Assembly (NCBI GenBank): GCA_914767885.1 | Contig: CAJZBQ010000046.1 | Coordinates: 868,001-932,000, forward strand | Length of the DNA stretch: 64,000 nucleotides | Direction of reading: 5' to 3' | From: Blepharisma stoltei | Taxonomy: Eukaryota; Ciliophora; Heterotrichea; Heterotrichida; Blepharismidae | Part shown: one piece after another, positions 10,341-20,300 of the stretch | Layout: every line of letters starts with the position of its first letter | How positions within the stretch are numbered: position 1 is the stretch's first letter | The notes under the pieces: model-generated | The model's database searches: none | Seen by the model: only the letters and a program-made list of their open reading frames with translations | Told to the model about the DNA's origin: nothing | Position numbers and translations under genes: made by a program

Positions 10341-10677
10341 ATGGAATTTATACATGCAAACTATAAATTAACCCCATTTCACATCATATTTCTACTATCA
10401 GAATACAAAAAAGCACCAAAAAAGGCTCATAATAATTCGAACCATATTGGCAATATGCTAGAAAGTCATGAACAGAGCGAGAATAACAATCGCAATTTTG
10501 CAATGCCAGCAACTGTAATTGAAGAAGAAGAATACAGAGAGTCCTGACAATATTCCCATCCTTTAATGATGACTTAATTGACGCAACTCAAGAAATACAA
10601 CAGCTATCTATTGCTGCAGAAGAAGTAAACGAAAACAATACTTCATTTATATTCAATGAATACATCTGCAATTGCTA
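10341..10677 (+). pseudogene. Decayed coding remnant inside the element
   Basis: The frame from ATG 10341 (MEFIHANYKLTPFHIIFLLSE) continues through a TGA to about 10575. A second frame, FNDDLIDATQEIQQLS, follows after a shift and ends FNEYICNC. The composition is protein-like, so this is probably a broken transposon gene. The family cannot be assigned by eye. Confidence 0.4.
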
Positions 10678-10812
10678 ATTTTTATTAAATTTATTACAAA
10701 CGAAAAGCACATAATAATTAAATAAGTAATATTTTATGTAAATAATTGTATGCTTGAAGTCTCAAATAGAAGGATAAATGAAATCTCATTAATCTACTCA
10801 TTGAACAATTTA

Positions 10813-11441
10813 GATTATTAGATTAGATTAAAGCTGTGTATTTATAGTCCCCACTTCCAAAGCTTTTGCGTTCCGCAGCGGTTCCGCTGCGGGGTGGGCT
10901 CCCTGAAGGCACTCGAGCCCGGGCCAAAACCCCCGGTTTCTCGGTAGTGGCAGTTTTCCTCCTAATCAGGGTCATACGGATTTGCCGGGAACCACCAATT
11001 CCCAACTCGAGGCCAAGTCTACCCAGCCCTGCTACGCCTCTGGCCAGATCGCCCCTTTTGATCGGGACCCTTTTCGACTGGAGAGACTTGCGCCCTTGAG
11101 ACCTGCGTCGAGCTTCGCCTCCCCCTCTTTTCGGATTATCTCCAAAAAAGAACTCAACCCCTTGCGGGATTCGGGGCTAAGCCACCAAGTAGCCTAGGCA
11201 GGTAACTCTCCCTGCCTCTTTCGGACACCGAGTCTGGGCCTCGGCGCTACTGGCAAAAAGAATGCGAAAAACTGCTGCCCAGGTCAAGCCCCAAAATCAG
11301 CGGAAATTGGGCTGGGCCCCTCGCCTCGAGGCTAACTCTTCCCTTGAGTAGCTCTCCGCATCCAAAAACCACGTCCGGTATACATAAGGACACCCACCAC
11401 GGAAGGACGGGTCGCTCGTCTCCGGCCATTTTATGTATATC
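10813..11441 (+). mobile_element. SINE-like element, family A, nested, 19-bp TSD
   Basis: Perfect 19-bp direct repeats CTACTCATTGAACAATTTA at 10794-10812 and 11442-11460. It starts GATTATTAGATTAGATTA and ends CCATTTTATGTATAT. It is far more GC-rich than its host element. The block GCTACTGGCAAAAAGAA (near 11247) is shared with other family A copies. The long TSD and lack of inverted ends indicate target-primed reverse transcription. Confidence 0.9.
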
Positions 11442-11449
11442 CTACTCAT

Positions 11450-11870
11450 TGAACAATTTACAAACACAACTCTATGAGCTCTATTTGCTGCCTGAAAAAG
11501 ATGCAGCCAGTAGTAATATTCATAACCCAAGTTTTCCTTGTCACTATAGCCATCTTTATGAAATTTAAAAATCCAAAAAGGAAATTTTAATAGAAGTTTT
11601 CAAGGAAAACCTCCACTATTAGCACAACTCAATAAAATCTCTTTTCTGCCTGAAAAAGATACAGCCAGTAATGATTTTCATAACTCGAATTTTTCCATTG
11701 TCACTATAGCCATCTTCATGAAATTTATAAATTCAAAAAAGGAAATTTTTAATAGATGTTTTCAAGCACAATTTGCAGTAGAAACACAACTCCATGAGCT
11801 CTCTTTGCTGCCTGAAAAAGATGCAGCCAGTAGTAATATTTCATAACTCTAATTTTCCCATAGTCACTAC
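11450..11870. repeat. Three tandem ~160-bp repeats
   Basis: The unit contains TGCCTGAAAAAGATGCAGCC, then TAATATT.CATAAC, then GTCACTATAGCCATCTT, then GAAATTT. It occurs three times (about 11488, 11646, 11807) with drift and a truncated last unit. Once possibly coding (LPEKDAASSN), but the frames are now broken. Confidence 0.75.
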
Positions 11871-12003
11871 TTGATGATAGTGGAGACTGGTTGGAATCAA
11901 ATATTCTAAAGTAAAAATCTGCATGTGATGAATTCTATAATTATTATAACTAAAGGAATTGCTTGAAAGGAATAAATTATAATTAATTCCCTTGAATAGC
12001 CCT

Positions 12004-12105
12004 GTAAGGGCAGGCATTTTTAGCCGGAATTCCTTATTTGGTTTGACCAACTAGCGAGTTGGTCCGACCCCCTCAGAAATTCCGGCTAAAAAAGCCTGCC
12101 CTTAC
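12004..12105. repeat. Large hairpin (cruciform) sequence
   Basis: The arm TAAGGGCAGGCATTTTTAGC at 12005 is answered by its inverse, ending at 12104, with GCCGGAATT/AATTCCGGC pairing continuing inward. A second small palindrome, GACCAACTAGCGAGTTGGTC, lies in the loop. It may be a small insertion or a structure of the element. Confidence 0.75.
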
Positions 12106-13126
12106 TCGACCATCAAAGAGAAAATACTATATCTGATCCTATGCCATTTATTTAAAATTCTGATCATACTCACCATCAGAAAATTAATAAAACTATCATT
12201 TTTGATTTAAGTACTAGCCAAATTAGCTCGCCAGATCCATTTGACGAACCAAAGTATAAATTTTGAAGATAGTTCTCTTCAAGTTCTCAGAGATTTATCA
12301 GGCAGAATTCTTTATTTAGGCTGTTTGTCTCTCCCCGTGAATAAGGAATAGCAGGATTTATTATGTCCAAGATCCTCCGATAAAGCCTAGGAATGCACCT
12401 TATCGCGCTATTGAAAAGAATTTCTATATCTCGAATTATAAATCATTCCAAAATAATTTCATTAGCTTCGCCAATTGTGGGTTGATTATTTTTTTCTTTC
12501 GGTTTTTTCTAAGACTAAAATCAAAAAATTATAGAAGTTTTTTTACGCCTATTTTCCGCCTTCAAAAAACTTCATTTAAAATTTATTGGAAGTTTTTTCA
12601 TACTGTTTTTTTTTGCAGTTAAGCTTTTTCCTATGATTTTTTGAAATAATTTTTTACTATTGACTTTAAAGCGGTTTATTTAATCTTTAAAGTCTGGCTT
12701 TATATTTCCAATTAGCCGTTTGTGTTTTTGTTCTATAGACAAGCAAGCACTAAACTTTAATACCCTAGCAAGCACTGTATCCATGGCTTTAAATTTTTTA
12801 TTGAAGTTTTTTCCTACTGTTTTGGAAATTTGTTGATGAAAAAAACAATTTAATTGAAGCCATGTCATCCTTGCATTCATTTAGGGCTCGTGATATAGAT
12901 TTAATTAGTAAATAATAAAAGGGTTATTGATGTTTATTACTATTCTGTCATTACTCTATTTAATGTATTTTGTTTTTGATAGTTTTATTTTTTACCAATG
13001 AAGTTTTTTTTTTTACCGTTGAAGTTTTTTACCTCAAAAAGAATAAAAAAAATTTTTTTTCCTATCTTTTTGACTGAAAAAAAATAGGCGGAAAAAACTT
13101 CAGTGAAGTTTTTTTCCGCTCGACCC

Positions 13127-13343
13127 TAAACTTTAGGATTTACCAATTTAATAGAGAGGAAGTAAGAGACATAACTGGCCTGTGAAAAGTAAAAATAAAT
13201 AAGGCAACCACAAATTAAGGAATAAGCAGGGATGGTTTACTGAAAATAAATGCTTAATTTGATGTTTTGTAAATAAAATTATTAAGTTAAATAATTTCCA
13301 ATAAATATGAAGTTTCATATGTGCAGCCCAAGTGCTCTTCTGA
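13127..13343. other. Intergenic AT-rich sequence
   Basis: Nothing recognisable between the element and the stop of the tetraspan gene. Confidence 0.5.
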
Positions 13344-13926
13344 TTAGTTTATTGTGTCATATTGCTTACGAATAATTTCTGTTTTTTGCAGTAACTTTTT
13401 GTATTCATTTGCATGAGCGATTCTGATGCAGCAAATAGCGAGGATTCACAAACAAACCATTACATAAATTCCTCATATTATAGTAAAAATCATTGCTACC
13501 AATAAACAATTTTCATCATCTTCACATAATTCACTTGTATTATAAAAAATCTCAAACTCTACAAGCGCGACAATCAATTTATAAAGAAAATAAACTGAAC
13601 TTAATAAATTAAGCCAAAAATTTTGTTTCATAATGAATATTTTTATATAAATGTAAAATAATATACAAATCGATTGCAGCGCATACTATCGATAGAATAA
13701 AATAAATTTTCAATCAAATCGGCTTATTTGTTTTTGTTGATATTACTCCAGCTAACAAAGGTGTTTGTGTAAGAATTGTAATAATGATAGCTTCAAATGT
13801 AAAATTACCAATTAGCATTAATATAGCTATAGGCCAATAAATAAGCAGCAAAGACATGTTTTCTGTATACACTAAATTCCTGGCAGCCTCCAATTTTTCT
13901 TTATGGACGTCATCGTATTCAGCCAT
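13344..13926 (-). CDS. Predicted four-pass membrane protein
   Basis: From ATG 13926 (MAEYDDVHKEK), two hydrophobic segments (LLIYWPIAILMLIG... and WLKIYFILSIVCAAID, Trp by TGA) lead to a stop at 13609-13611. After a 19-bp TA-to-TA segment (13593-13611), the frame continues as FLYKLIVALVEFEIF and a long hydrophobic stretch (MIFTIIWGIYVMVCLW...), ending EIIRKQYDTIN. The two halves make one four-pass protein. If the short segment is not removed, the gene is a truncated two-pass protein. Family unknown. Confidence 0.6.
13593..13611. other. Possible mini-IES, 19 bp
   Basis: TA-bounded. It contains the stop and shifts frame. Its removal joins ...ETKFLA to YFLYKLIV.... There are no GT/AG borders, so it is not a normal intron. 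A sequencing indel plus chance is the alternative. Confidence 0.4.
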
Positions 13927-14058
13927 AGCTTATTTTTTATTCCATTTTATTTATATTTTATATGTTGTTTAATTTTAACCTAAAAAATAAATCCAACCTA
14001 TATGATATTTTCTCATGCTAAAATTAATTTAATAAAGAATAAAAATTAGCAAATTTAT

Positions 14059-15450
14059 TTAACTGGTTAGCAGATTTCTGCCTTTATGCTGAAAACTTTC
14101 ATTTGGCTTCTCTTCTGGAGGCTTAAAAGGAATCTGTTGAAGCATTTCATCTAAATTAATCAATTTTTCATCAGTATGCTCCTCATCCTCATTTTTCGGA
14201 ATTGTTGCAAATTGGCTTGCTCGGTATGGAAATAGCTTCTCATAAAGCATAATTAAAACCTGCTCATTAGATATAAGAAGTTCTAATATTTTTCGCTTAT
14301 CTCCAGGGGTAAAATGATCTTTTGTATCTCTTTCAGTAAATTTTGATTTTTTGCCAAATTTTTGATTAAGAAGTGTTTTTGCTCGTCTCCTTAAAACTTC
14401 TTTTCTGACTTCTTCTACACATTCTAAGAATAAGCTTTCTGACTCACTTTTTTCTAAAAATACTGAGGTTTGTTGGGCTGTGATATTTTGAATTTTCTTT
14501 TTCTTATTATCTAATGTATTTTTATATATTTTTTATAATAATTTAAATTAGGGATTATATCAGCATATCAGCTAATTCTATAGAAAATTAAAAAAAATAA
14601 AATCTATGCAAGATCTATTCGTAATAATGAGGATAATGCTTTATAGCTTCATTGTATTGTTTTTCCTGGTTCAACAAATAATTTTCAATTTCTACATAAA
14701 AAGACCCATCCTTAATCGAATATTTTTGCAGTAAATCTAAAACTACAATCCCATACTTTGAAACTGGAGAATAATTTTTAATACTCGCTACTGATTCATT
14801 ATGTATAGGCTCTTTTTGTGTAATAAATGACTCCTGAGGCTCTTCAATTTCATCTTTTATTATTGATTCTCCTTGCAGCAGCTTTATCTTTCTCTTCGCT
14901 GTTTTCAGCTGAGTCTCCAAGAATTTCCTATCATCTTCTAAACTTTCTGCCTTTGCTTTCCATTTATCAGCTTCTTTTTTATAAAATTGTGCGCTTTCCC
15001 CAAGCTTAACCGCTTCTTCTCTGAATCATTCCATTGATTTTTGTAGCCTATTTATTTGTTCATCTCTCTTAATCTTAAGCTCATTTTCGTCAGTTTTTTT
15101 CTTCAACTCTTTGAGCTGGGCATACAAATTATATGGATTTTACTAGAATTGGCCTATAAAAATATGCAAGAATTGTTTATATAAAATTTTTGGGAAAATA
15201 ATATATACATTTGGCACTTAAAAGCGTTTAAAAAATCCTGCTCGTGACGCTGAAGAACGCCATCTATATGAGTATCTAATGTGGAGATCTGGGATTTGAT
15301 TGCTGAATAATATTCGCTGATTTTATCTTGATTGTTGCTATCTTTACTTTGTTTTCCAAGCTCAGTGAGAAAGGCTCGGTCTAAAGTAAGGGATGGGAGC
15401 CGTAACGGGCTTTCGTCACCAAAAAGTCTTTTTGAACTAAGCTCGGCCAT
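14059..15450 (-). CDS. Coiled-coil protein with two IESs
   Basis: Start at 15450 (MAELSSKRLFGDESPLRLPS). After removing IESs at 15123-15205 and 14525-14615 the protein is continuous: a helical region, a long coiled coil (ELKKKTDENELKIKRDEQIN... with TGA=Trp in MEWFREEAV), a globular segment (KYGIVVLDLLQKYSIKDGS) and an acidic tail ending GRNLLTS. No named family is recognised. A cytoskeletal or ciliary scaffold is the kind of role such proteins have, but that is a guess. Confidence 0.75.
14525..14615. other. IES, 91 bp
   Basis: TA-bounded and AT-rich. Removal joins HYPHYYE to YKNTLDNKKKK in frame. Neighbouring TAs make the exact boundary slightly ambiguous. Confidence 0.75.
15123..15205. other. 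IES, 83 bp
   Basis: TA-bounded. Removal joins NAFKCQMY to AQLKELKKK in frame. Same length as the IES at 4169-4251. Confidence 0.85.
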
Positions 15451-15788
15451 TGTTTAAATGAAAATTAATTCATGTGTTTACAGTAAACTTATGATGAAAG
15501 AACACTGATTTAATAAAATTTAAGATCTTCTTAGTTAAGGATGCTTGAAATAGATTTTTTAAATTTTTTAATTAAAATCTGCTTCAAATAAGTGGAATTA
15601 TATCTTTATTTAATAGCAACTCCAACTAACAGTTTTCATCTATAATATCTATGTCAGAATAATCGAAATCATAAATAGTAATCCCATATAATCATTTATC
15701 TCACTAAATTATCAATTCAGTAATTTTATTCCCATTAAAAAAGCAATAATAAATCAATCCATCTAATACAATTTTCAGTTAGTTTTAA

Positions 15789-16715
15789 ATGGAAAAATAT
15801 TTACCCGTCAGCATAAGTGATGCTACACGAAGCAACACAAATTCTTCTTCAAAACTCAGCAGTTCCCACATACAGATACACCCAAACAAAGGAATCCAAA
15901 TGCACGCCCTAATTCAAGCTCGAAAGCACCTGGATAATCAAGTTTTACTACTCCAAAACCGCATAAAACACTTAGAGACAGAGCGCTGTAGGTCTGAACG
16001 CACCATTGAGCTTGCCAAAACTATGACGAAAAAGCGGCAAGAAGTCAGAAAAAAGGCCAACGATGACAAAGATCTCCAAACGCAAAAGAAAATAAATTCT
16101 ACCAAAGACTTAGATAACAAAAAGAGGATTGTTTCCGAAGAAAGGGAAAAAAGGAAAGAAAGTCTGATGCAAACAAAGCAAAAATTATTTTTGGAAAAGA
16201 AAAGAGCAAGCTCTTCAGTTAAAAATGAAAAAATGATGAACGAATCAGTGAGAAAAGAGAAGGAAGAACTCAATCAAAGTATAACAAAAAATAAGGCAGA
16301 AAGGATTTTGAGTGAGTTTAGGAAAAAAAAAGAAATTCAAGAAGAAAGAGCCAAAAAGCTTAAGCTTGAAGCTGAATTAAAATATATTAAAAGAATAGAA
16401 GACGAAACAAATTATCAAGAAAATGTAAAGCAAAAAATAAAAGAACTGGAATCTTTAGAAGAAGAACTCAAAAAAAGCCTGAAGCAAACTTTACTAAAAA
16501 AAGAAAGCGTCATGAAGCAGATGGGCTCTCATTCCTTGAACTCCACGTTTTACTCCCAAAACTGATTTTCCCATTCCCCTTTAAAGCGGCCTTATATAGC
16601 AACTCCGAACCCCGAGGAGCAATTTTTGGACGAAATTTCGATAAATTACATTGAATACGTACCTTTCGATGTCACTGATATAGCAAATGATGAAAGTTTT
16701 GTTTTAACTAATTAG
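15789..16715 (+). CDS. Lys/Glu-rich coiled-coil protein
   Basis: One uninterrupted frame from ATG 15789. Almost all of residues 40-255 is charged coiled coil (KKRQEVRKKANDDKD...). It reads through a TGA (Trp, SQNWFSHSP) at 16563 into a conserved-looking acidic tail (EEQFLDEISINYIEY) and ends TAG. No catalytic motif. Probably a filament or basal-body associated protein. Confidence 0.75.
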
Positions 16716-16755
16716 TTACAATTTTATTATTAGAAGTTAGATATACTCTTATTAA

Positions 16756-17497
16756 AGAGCTTGACGCCCTTGAGACTATCGGCTCAAACCATATTAGACT
16801 TATGCATGAAAGCGTTTGTTACTACTTGCAAAGTATTATTTCGATCTGACCAGGACATATTTTAGCTATAAACCATTTTAGTGTCTGAAATTTAAAAAAT
16901 GGTTCGGTGGCTAAATTAAAACAAGTAGTTAAAATTAGTTTGATACCAAATCTTTCAGAAAATTTTGTATTATTCTTACCAATTTTACCAAAAGACTCAA
17001 CTGATGCTGTGAAAACTTTTTTTGTTGATAAAGCTCATTATATTTTGATCCAGAAAAATGGCTGATCAAGAGCATCATATTTAAATCACTAATTGAAAAA
17101 TATTTTTTAATAGACGAAGAAGTGCAAAAATCTAAGACTAAACTTAAATTTTTGCAATTTCATTCTGTATCTGCATTAGTAATATTTCTTCTATATCGCA
17201 TCAAACATTTGAGAAAAGCTGAAAATATTTTTCAATACAATCTGCAAATGGCCATCAGAGCAATTTCATAATAAAAGACTTATAAGATCAAAAAATTTCC
17301 CATAAGAGAAGCCAGAGGGATTAGAATCAATAAATATATCTGTGAAAATTGAGAATAAAAATTCGCCTTATCTATGCAAAATTGACATGCCAAAATGATT
17401 TATAGCTAAAAATGTCCTGGTCAGATCGAAATAATACTTTACAAGAAGTAAGTCTCATATTGGTTGAGCCGATAGCCTCAAGGGTGTCGAGCTCTCT
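16756..17497. mobile_element. Inverted-repeat element with ~115-bp arms
   Basis: Left arm 16756-16890 and right arm 17380-17497 are near-perfect inverses (GACGCCCTTGAGACTATCGG and, reversed, GACACCCTTGAGGCTATCGG; also TTTCGATCTGACCAGGACAT in both). Between them one ~57-residue frame (LIPNLSENFVLFLPILPKDS, TGA=Trp) remains. No transposase signature. It lies between genes, ending about 20 bp before the 17516 start codon. Confidence 0.8.
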
Positions 17498-17515
17498 AAA
17501 AACGGTATATAAATA

Positions 17516-18175
17516 ATGTCGATTTATAGCGGATTTGCAACTCGATCTTTAGAGTCAACCTATAATGCCCAGATATCAAGACTAATCAGTCTTCTTCATG
17601 ACCATGTTTATGCAACAATCCGATGCTGTAAACCCCACATAGTGCCATTTGACAATCAATTGTGGATTGATGATTTCTCTAAAACTTATCATACAATAGT
17701 TAAACTTGAAGACCAAAAATACCAACTTCCAAAATACTCAAAATTCACTCAAGAACTAGGAGAATATTTAAAACCAAGGTAAATTCCATTAAGAGCTTCT
17801 TTATGTTCTTCTAAGCAAACAAGCACAGCTGATACAGCTTATAAATTAATTGATGAAAAGCTCAGCTTTATTAATACATCGATTGGGCTAATAAACACAA
17901 CTGACGATGATATACTGCCAAATTTGCCAAAAGGAAATGATACTGGCTGTTTTACGAGAATGGCTGATTATTCTGTGAATGCACAAAGCCGAGCGAAATC
18001 AAGAATGCATATTAAAAGAAAATCCCCACATGGAGAAAAAGATTGAAATAGGCATGCTAAAGAATTATATATGGCACCAATAACAGAAAAAAAGTCAACA
18101 AAATTAAAGCACCTGCATAAATACCAAGATGAAGCTTTAATGAGTATTTTGAAGGATCTGTCGAGACATGTATAA
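17516..18175 (+). CDS. Hypothetical protein with one 15-nt intron
   Basis: Starts MSIYSGFATRSLESTYN. At 17779-17793 the frame meets GTAAATTCCATTAAG, a 15-nt intron. Splicing joins ...YLKPR to ASLCSSKQTSTA and the frame runs through TGA=Trp (GEKDWNRHAK) to TAA. The N-terminal half is globular (HDHVYATIRCCKPHIVPFDNQ); the C-terminal part is basic. No family recognised. Confidence 0.7.
17779..17793 (+). other. 15-nt intron
   Basis: GTAAATTCCATTAAG. It removes an in-frame TAA. Length and borders match the other short introns here. Confidence 0.85.
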
Positions 18176-18383
18176 CAATTTCATAATAAATTAAATTAAT
18201 TAATTTATGATTAAATAGAAATTCTAGATATTTAAATAAAAAATATATGCAAATCTGCGTTTTTTGATTTTAAATTATTAATAAATTCTTTTATTATACA
18301 GCCTGCAAAAATATTTAAAATCTATAATTAAAACACCTCTTATTGTTAGTTTAATTTGAAAATCTTTATATAATACATATTTA

Positions 18384-19430
18384 ATGGCAACTGCTCAGCC
18401 AATTGTCCATAGATCAAGATTTGCTGAAGAGCTTTTATCTGTCCGATTTAATCAAGACTATTCCTGTTTTTGTGTTGGAACTGACAATGGTTTCAGGATT
18501 TTCAAAAGTAACCCTCTCAAATACTGTTTCCGAAGAGGTAATTTCTAATAAGATTTTTCAGGAGGCATTGGAATCGTTGAACTTCTACATCGCTCAAATA
18601 TAGTGGCACTTGTAGGTGGCGGCAAAACACCTCGGTATCCTCCAAATAAAGTGATTATATGAGATGACCATCAAATGAGGCCGATTGGAGAGCTAACATT
18701 CCGTACAGAAGTAAGAGGTGTTAAACTCCGAAAAGACCGTATTATAGTCGTTTTAGAAAACAAAATTTACGTTTATAACTTAGAAGATCTCAAAGTTCGT
18801 GATAACATACAAACTGCACCAAATCCTAAAGGCATTTGTGCTGTGTCTTATTTAGATGAAAGAATTGTACTAGCTTGTCCAGACAAAGTCAAAGGAAGTG
18901 TCAGAGTCCAAATCTACAACGAAGAAAAATCTGTATCAATCCATGCACATGGGACTGCTATTATGTGTCTTGAGCTTAATTATGATGGCACTATGCTGGC
19001 TACTGCATCTGATAAAGGAACAGTTATAAGGATTTTTAAACCAGATGACGGGAGCTTATTACAAGAGCTTAGAAGAGGTATCGATAGAGCTGAAATTTAT
19101 TGTCTAAGTTTCCATCCGTCGTCAAAATGGCTTATATGCTCAAGTGATAAAGGGACAGTCCATGTATTTTCAACTGATACCACAAAACATTTAAATCCCA
19201 GGTCAGCTTTTGCATTTATGAAATATATACTTAAAGGATACTTTGAGTCTGAATGAAGCTTTGCACAGTTTAGAGTCAGAGATGCCAAAACAATCTGTGC
19301 ATTTGGGGCTGTGAAAAATACGATTATTGTACTTAATGCTGATGGCTGCTATTATTTAGCTTCGTTTAACTCTGATGAAGGAGGAGAATGCCAGCTGATT
19401 CACCAAGAGCAAGTAGTAGATATCGAGTAA
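18384..19430 (+). CDS. WIPI3/WDR45B-type PROPPIN (Atg18 family)
   Basis: WD-repeat phosphoinositide-binding protein. Diagnostic blocks: [44 protein letters not shown], the LRRG lipid-binding motif ([17 protein letters not shown]), [10 protein letters not shown], and WSFAQF, whose Trp is TGA (19254). PROPPINs bind PI3P/PI(3,5)P2 on autophagic and endosomal membranes. A 15-nt intron (18538-18552) lies before the first conserved block; splicing gives RRDFSGGIG, as in animal WDR45B (EFLEGGVG). About 344 residues, the family's normal length. No IES. Confidence 0.93.
18538..18552 (+). other. 15-nt intron in PROPPIN
   Basis: GTAATTTCTAATAAG. Removal is required by a stop in the intron and by the conserved DFSGGIG block. 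Reading to the later CAG (24 nt) is also in frame, but loses the conserved DFS. Confidence 0.9.
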
Positions 19431-19570
19431 AATAATTTATACTGTTTTTTATTGTATTTATGGGCATTTTTAATAATAATTTATTATGCTTTATTTTAAA
19501 AATTTTAGCATATATGCATATCTATAAATATCTATTAAATTTCCACAAAAATCAAATTGACTGAATTAAA

Positions 19571-20185
19571 ATGAATTATGGTCTCTATGACGCATATCAA
19601 AGCCAAAAAGGAAAATTCTTTGCCCCATCGCCTCCTAAAAAGCCTTCAAAATCCTTATTAAAGAAATTCAATGTAATATCCCGTAATATTGATATACATA
19701 AAGAACTTAACACAGATAAAATTTCAAATGCAAATCATCATAAATACCGACATCGAGGAACTGAAATAGCGGATTCTATTATAGCAAATCTACCTTGTGA
19801 AAAAGAAATACCGAATGATAGCTGTAGCTCAGTAAGCTCATATCGACTAAAACGAGAATCTTTAACTGGAGTTAACACTCCTGTCGATAAAAGTACATCA
19901 CCGCCTATACGATTATTCATACATTTGCCTTCGTTAAAAGGCAGTAGGCCAAATACAAGCTTAAAAAGCAGAAATAGCATTATAGAAGAAAATTCAAAAG
20001 ATTTAGAAAATACCAATTGGGAAGAGAAAAATAAAGACAATGATGATTACGATTTGATTAAAAATAGAGGAAAAGCTGGATATAAAAATAATTTCCATAA
20101 GCATACTGCGAGAAGTATTCTGAGTAAACAGATACCAATTATCCATTACCAATTATACAAGCCATTTTCTTCACATTTTTCATAA
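19571..20185 (+). CDS. Hypothetical Ser/Lys-rich protein
   Basis: A 204-codon uninterrupted frame beginning MNYGLYDAYQSQKGKFF and ending in TAA. Mostly polar and probably disordered. No domain recognised. The proper-sized flanks and codon use support a real gene. Confidence 0.6.
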   Translation: MNYGLYDAYQSQKGKFFAPSPPKKPSKSLLKKFNVISRNIDIHKELNTDKISNANHHKYRHRGTEIADSIIANLPCEKEIPNDSCSSVSSYRLKRESLTGVNTPVDKSTSPPIRLFIHLPSLKGSRPNTSLKSRNSIIEENSKDLENTNWEEKNKDNDDYDLIKNRGKAGYKNNFHKHTARSILSKQIPIIHYQLYKPFSSHFS

Positions 20186-20300
20186 AGTATTTTATGAATT
20201 TATCTACTATCCTTACTCGAATTAATTATTTTTAAAATAAATTCTATAGAAATAATTTTTGAAACAGACTTTATCTTATTTATCCATTTTTGAAAAATTG

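Larger units (their letters stand above)
9497..13126. mobile_element. 3.6-kb element with ~650-bp terminal inverted repeats
   Basis: The sequence 9499-10190 returns inverted at 12480-13126: both ends read GGGTC.AGCGGAAAAAAA and share a frame encoding MNA-MTWLQLNCFF (101 aa on the left, a shorter copy on the minus strand at 12680-12880). Both ends sit at a TA. The arms contain many copies of GAAGTTTTTT or its complement. Between them lie decayed frames (10341-10670, with TGA=Trp), a nested family A retro-element, tandem repeats and a large hairpin. No transposase motif is recognisable. It looks like a decayed foldback-type DNA transposon that is germline-limited. Confidence 0.8.

Noticed and set aside
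10823-11568. Several overlapping frames of 60-77 codons
   Set aside because: All lie in the GC-rich retro-element, overlap on both strands and have no protein-like composition.
11841-12050. 69-codon minus-strand frame near the hairpin
   Set aside because: It crosses the palindrome arm inside the decayed element.
18538-18561. 24-nt intron or TA-bounded IES in the PROPPIN
   Set aside because: The 15-nt form restores the conserved DFSGGIG sequence and matches the other introns.
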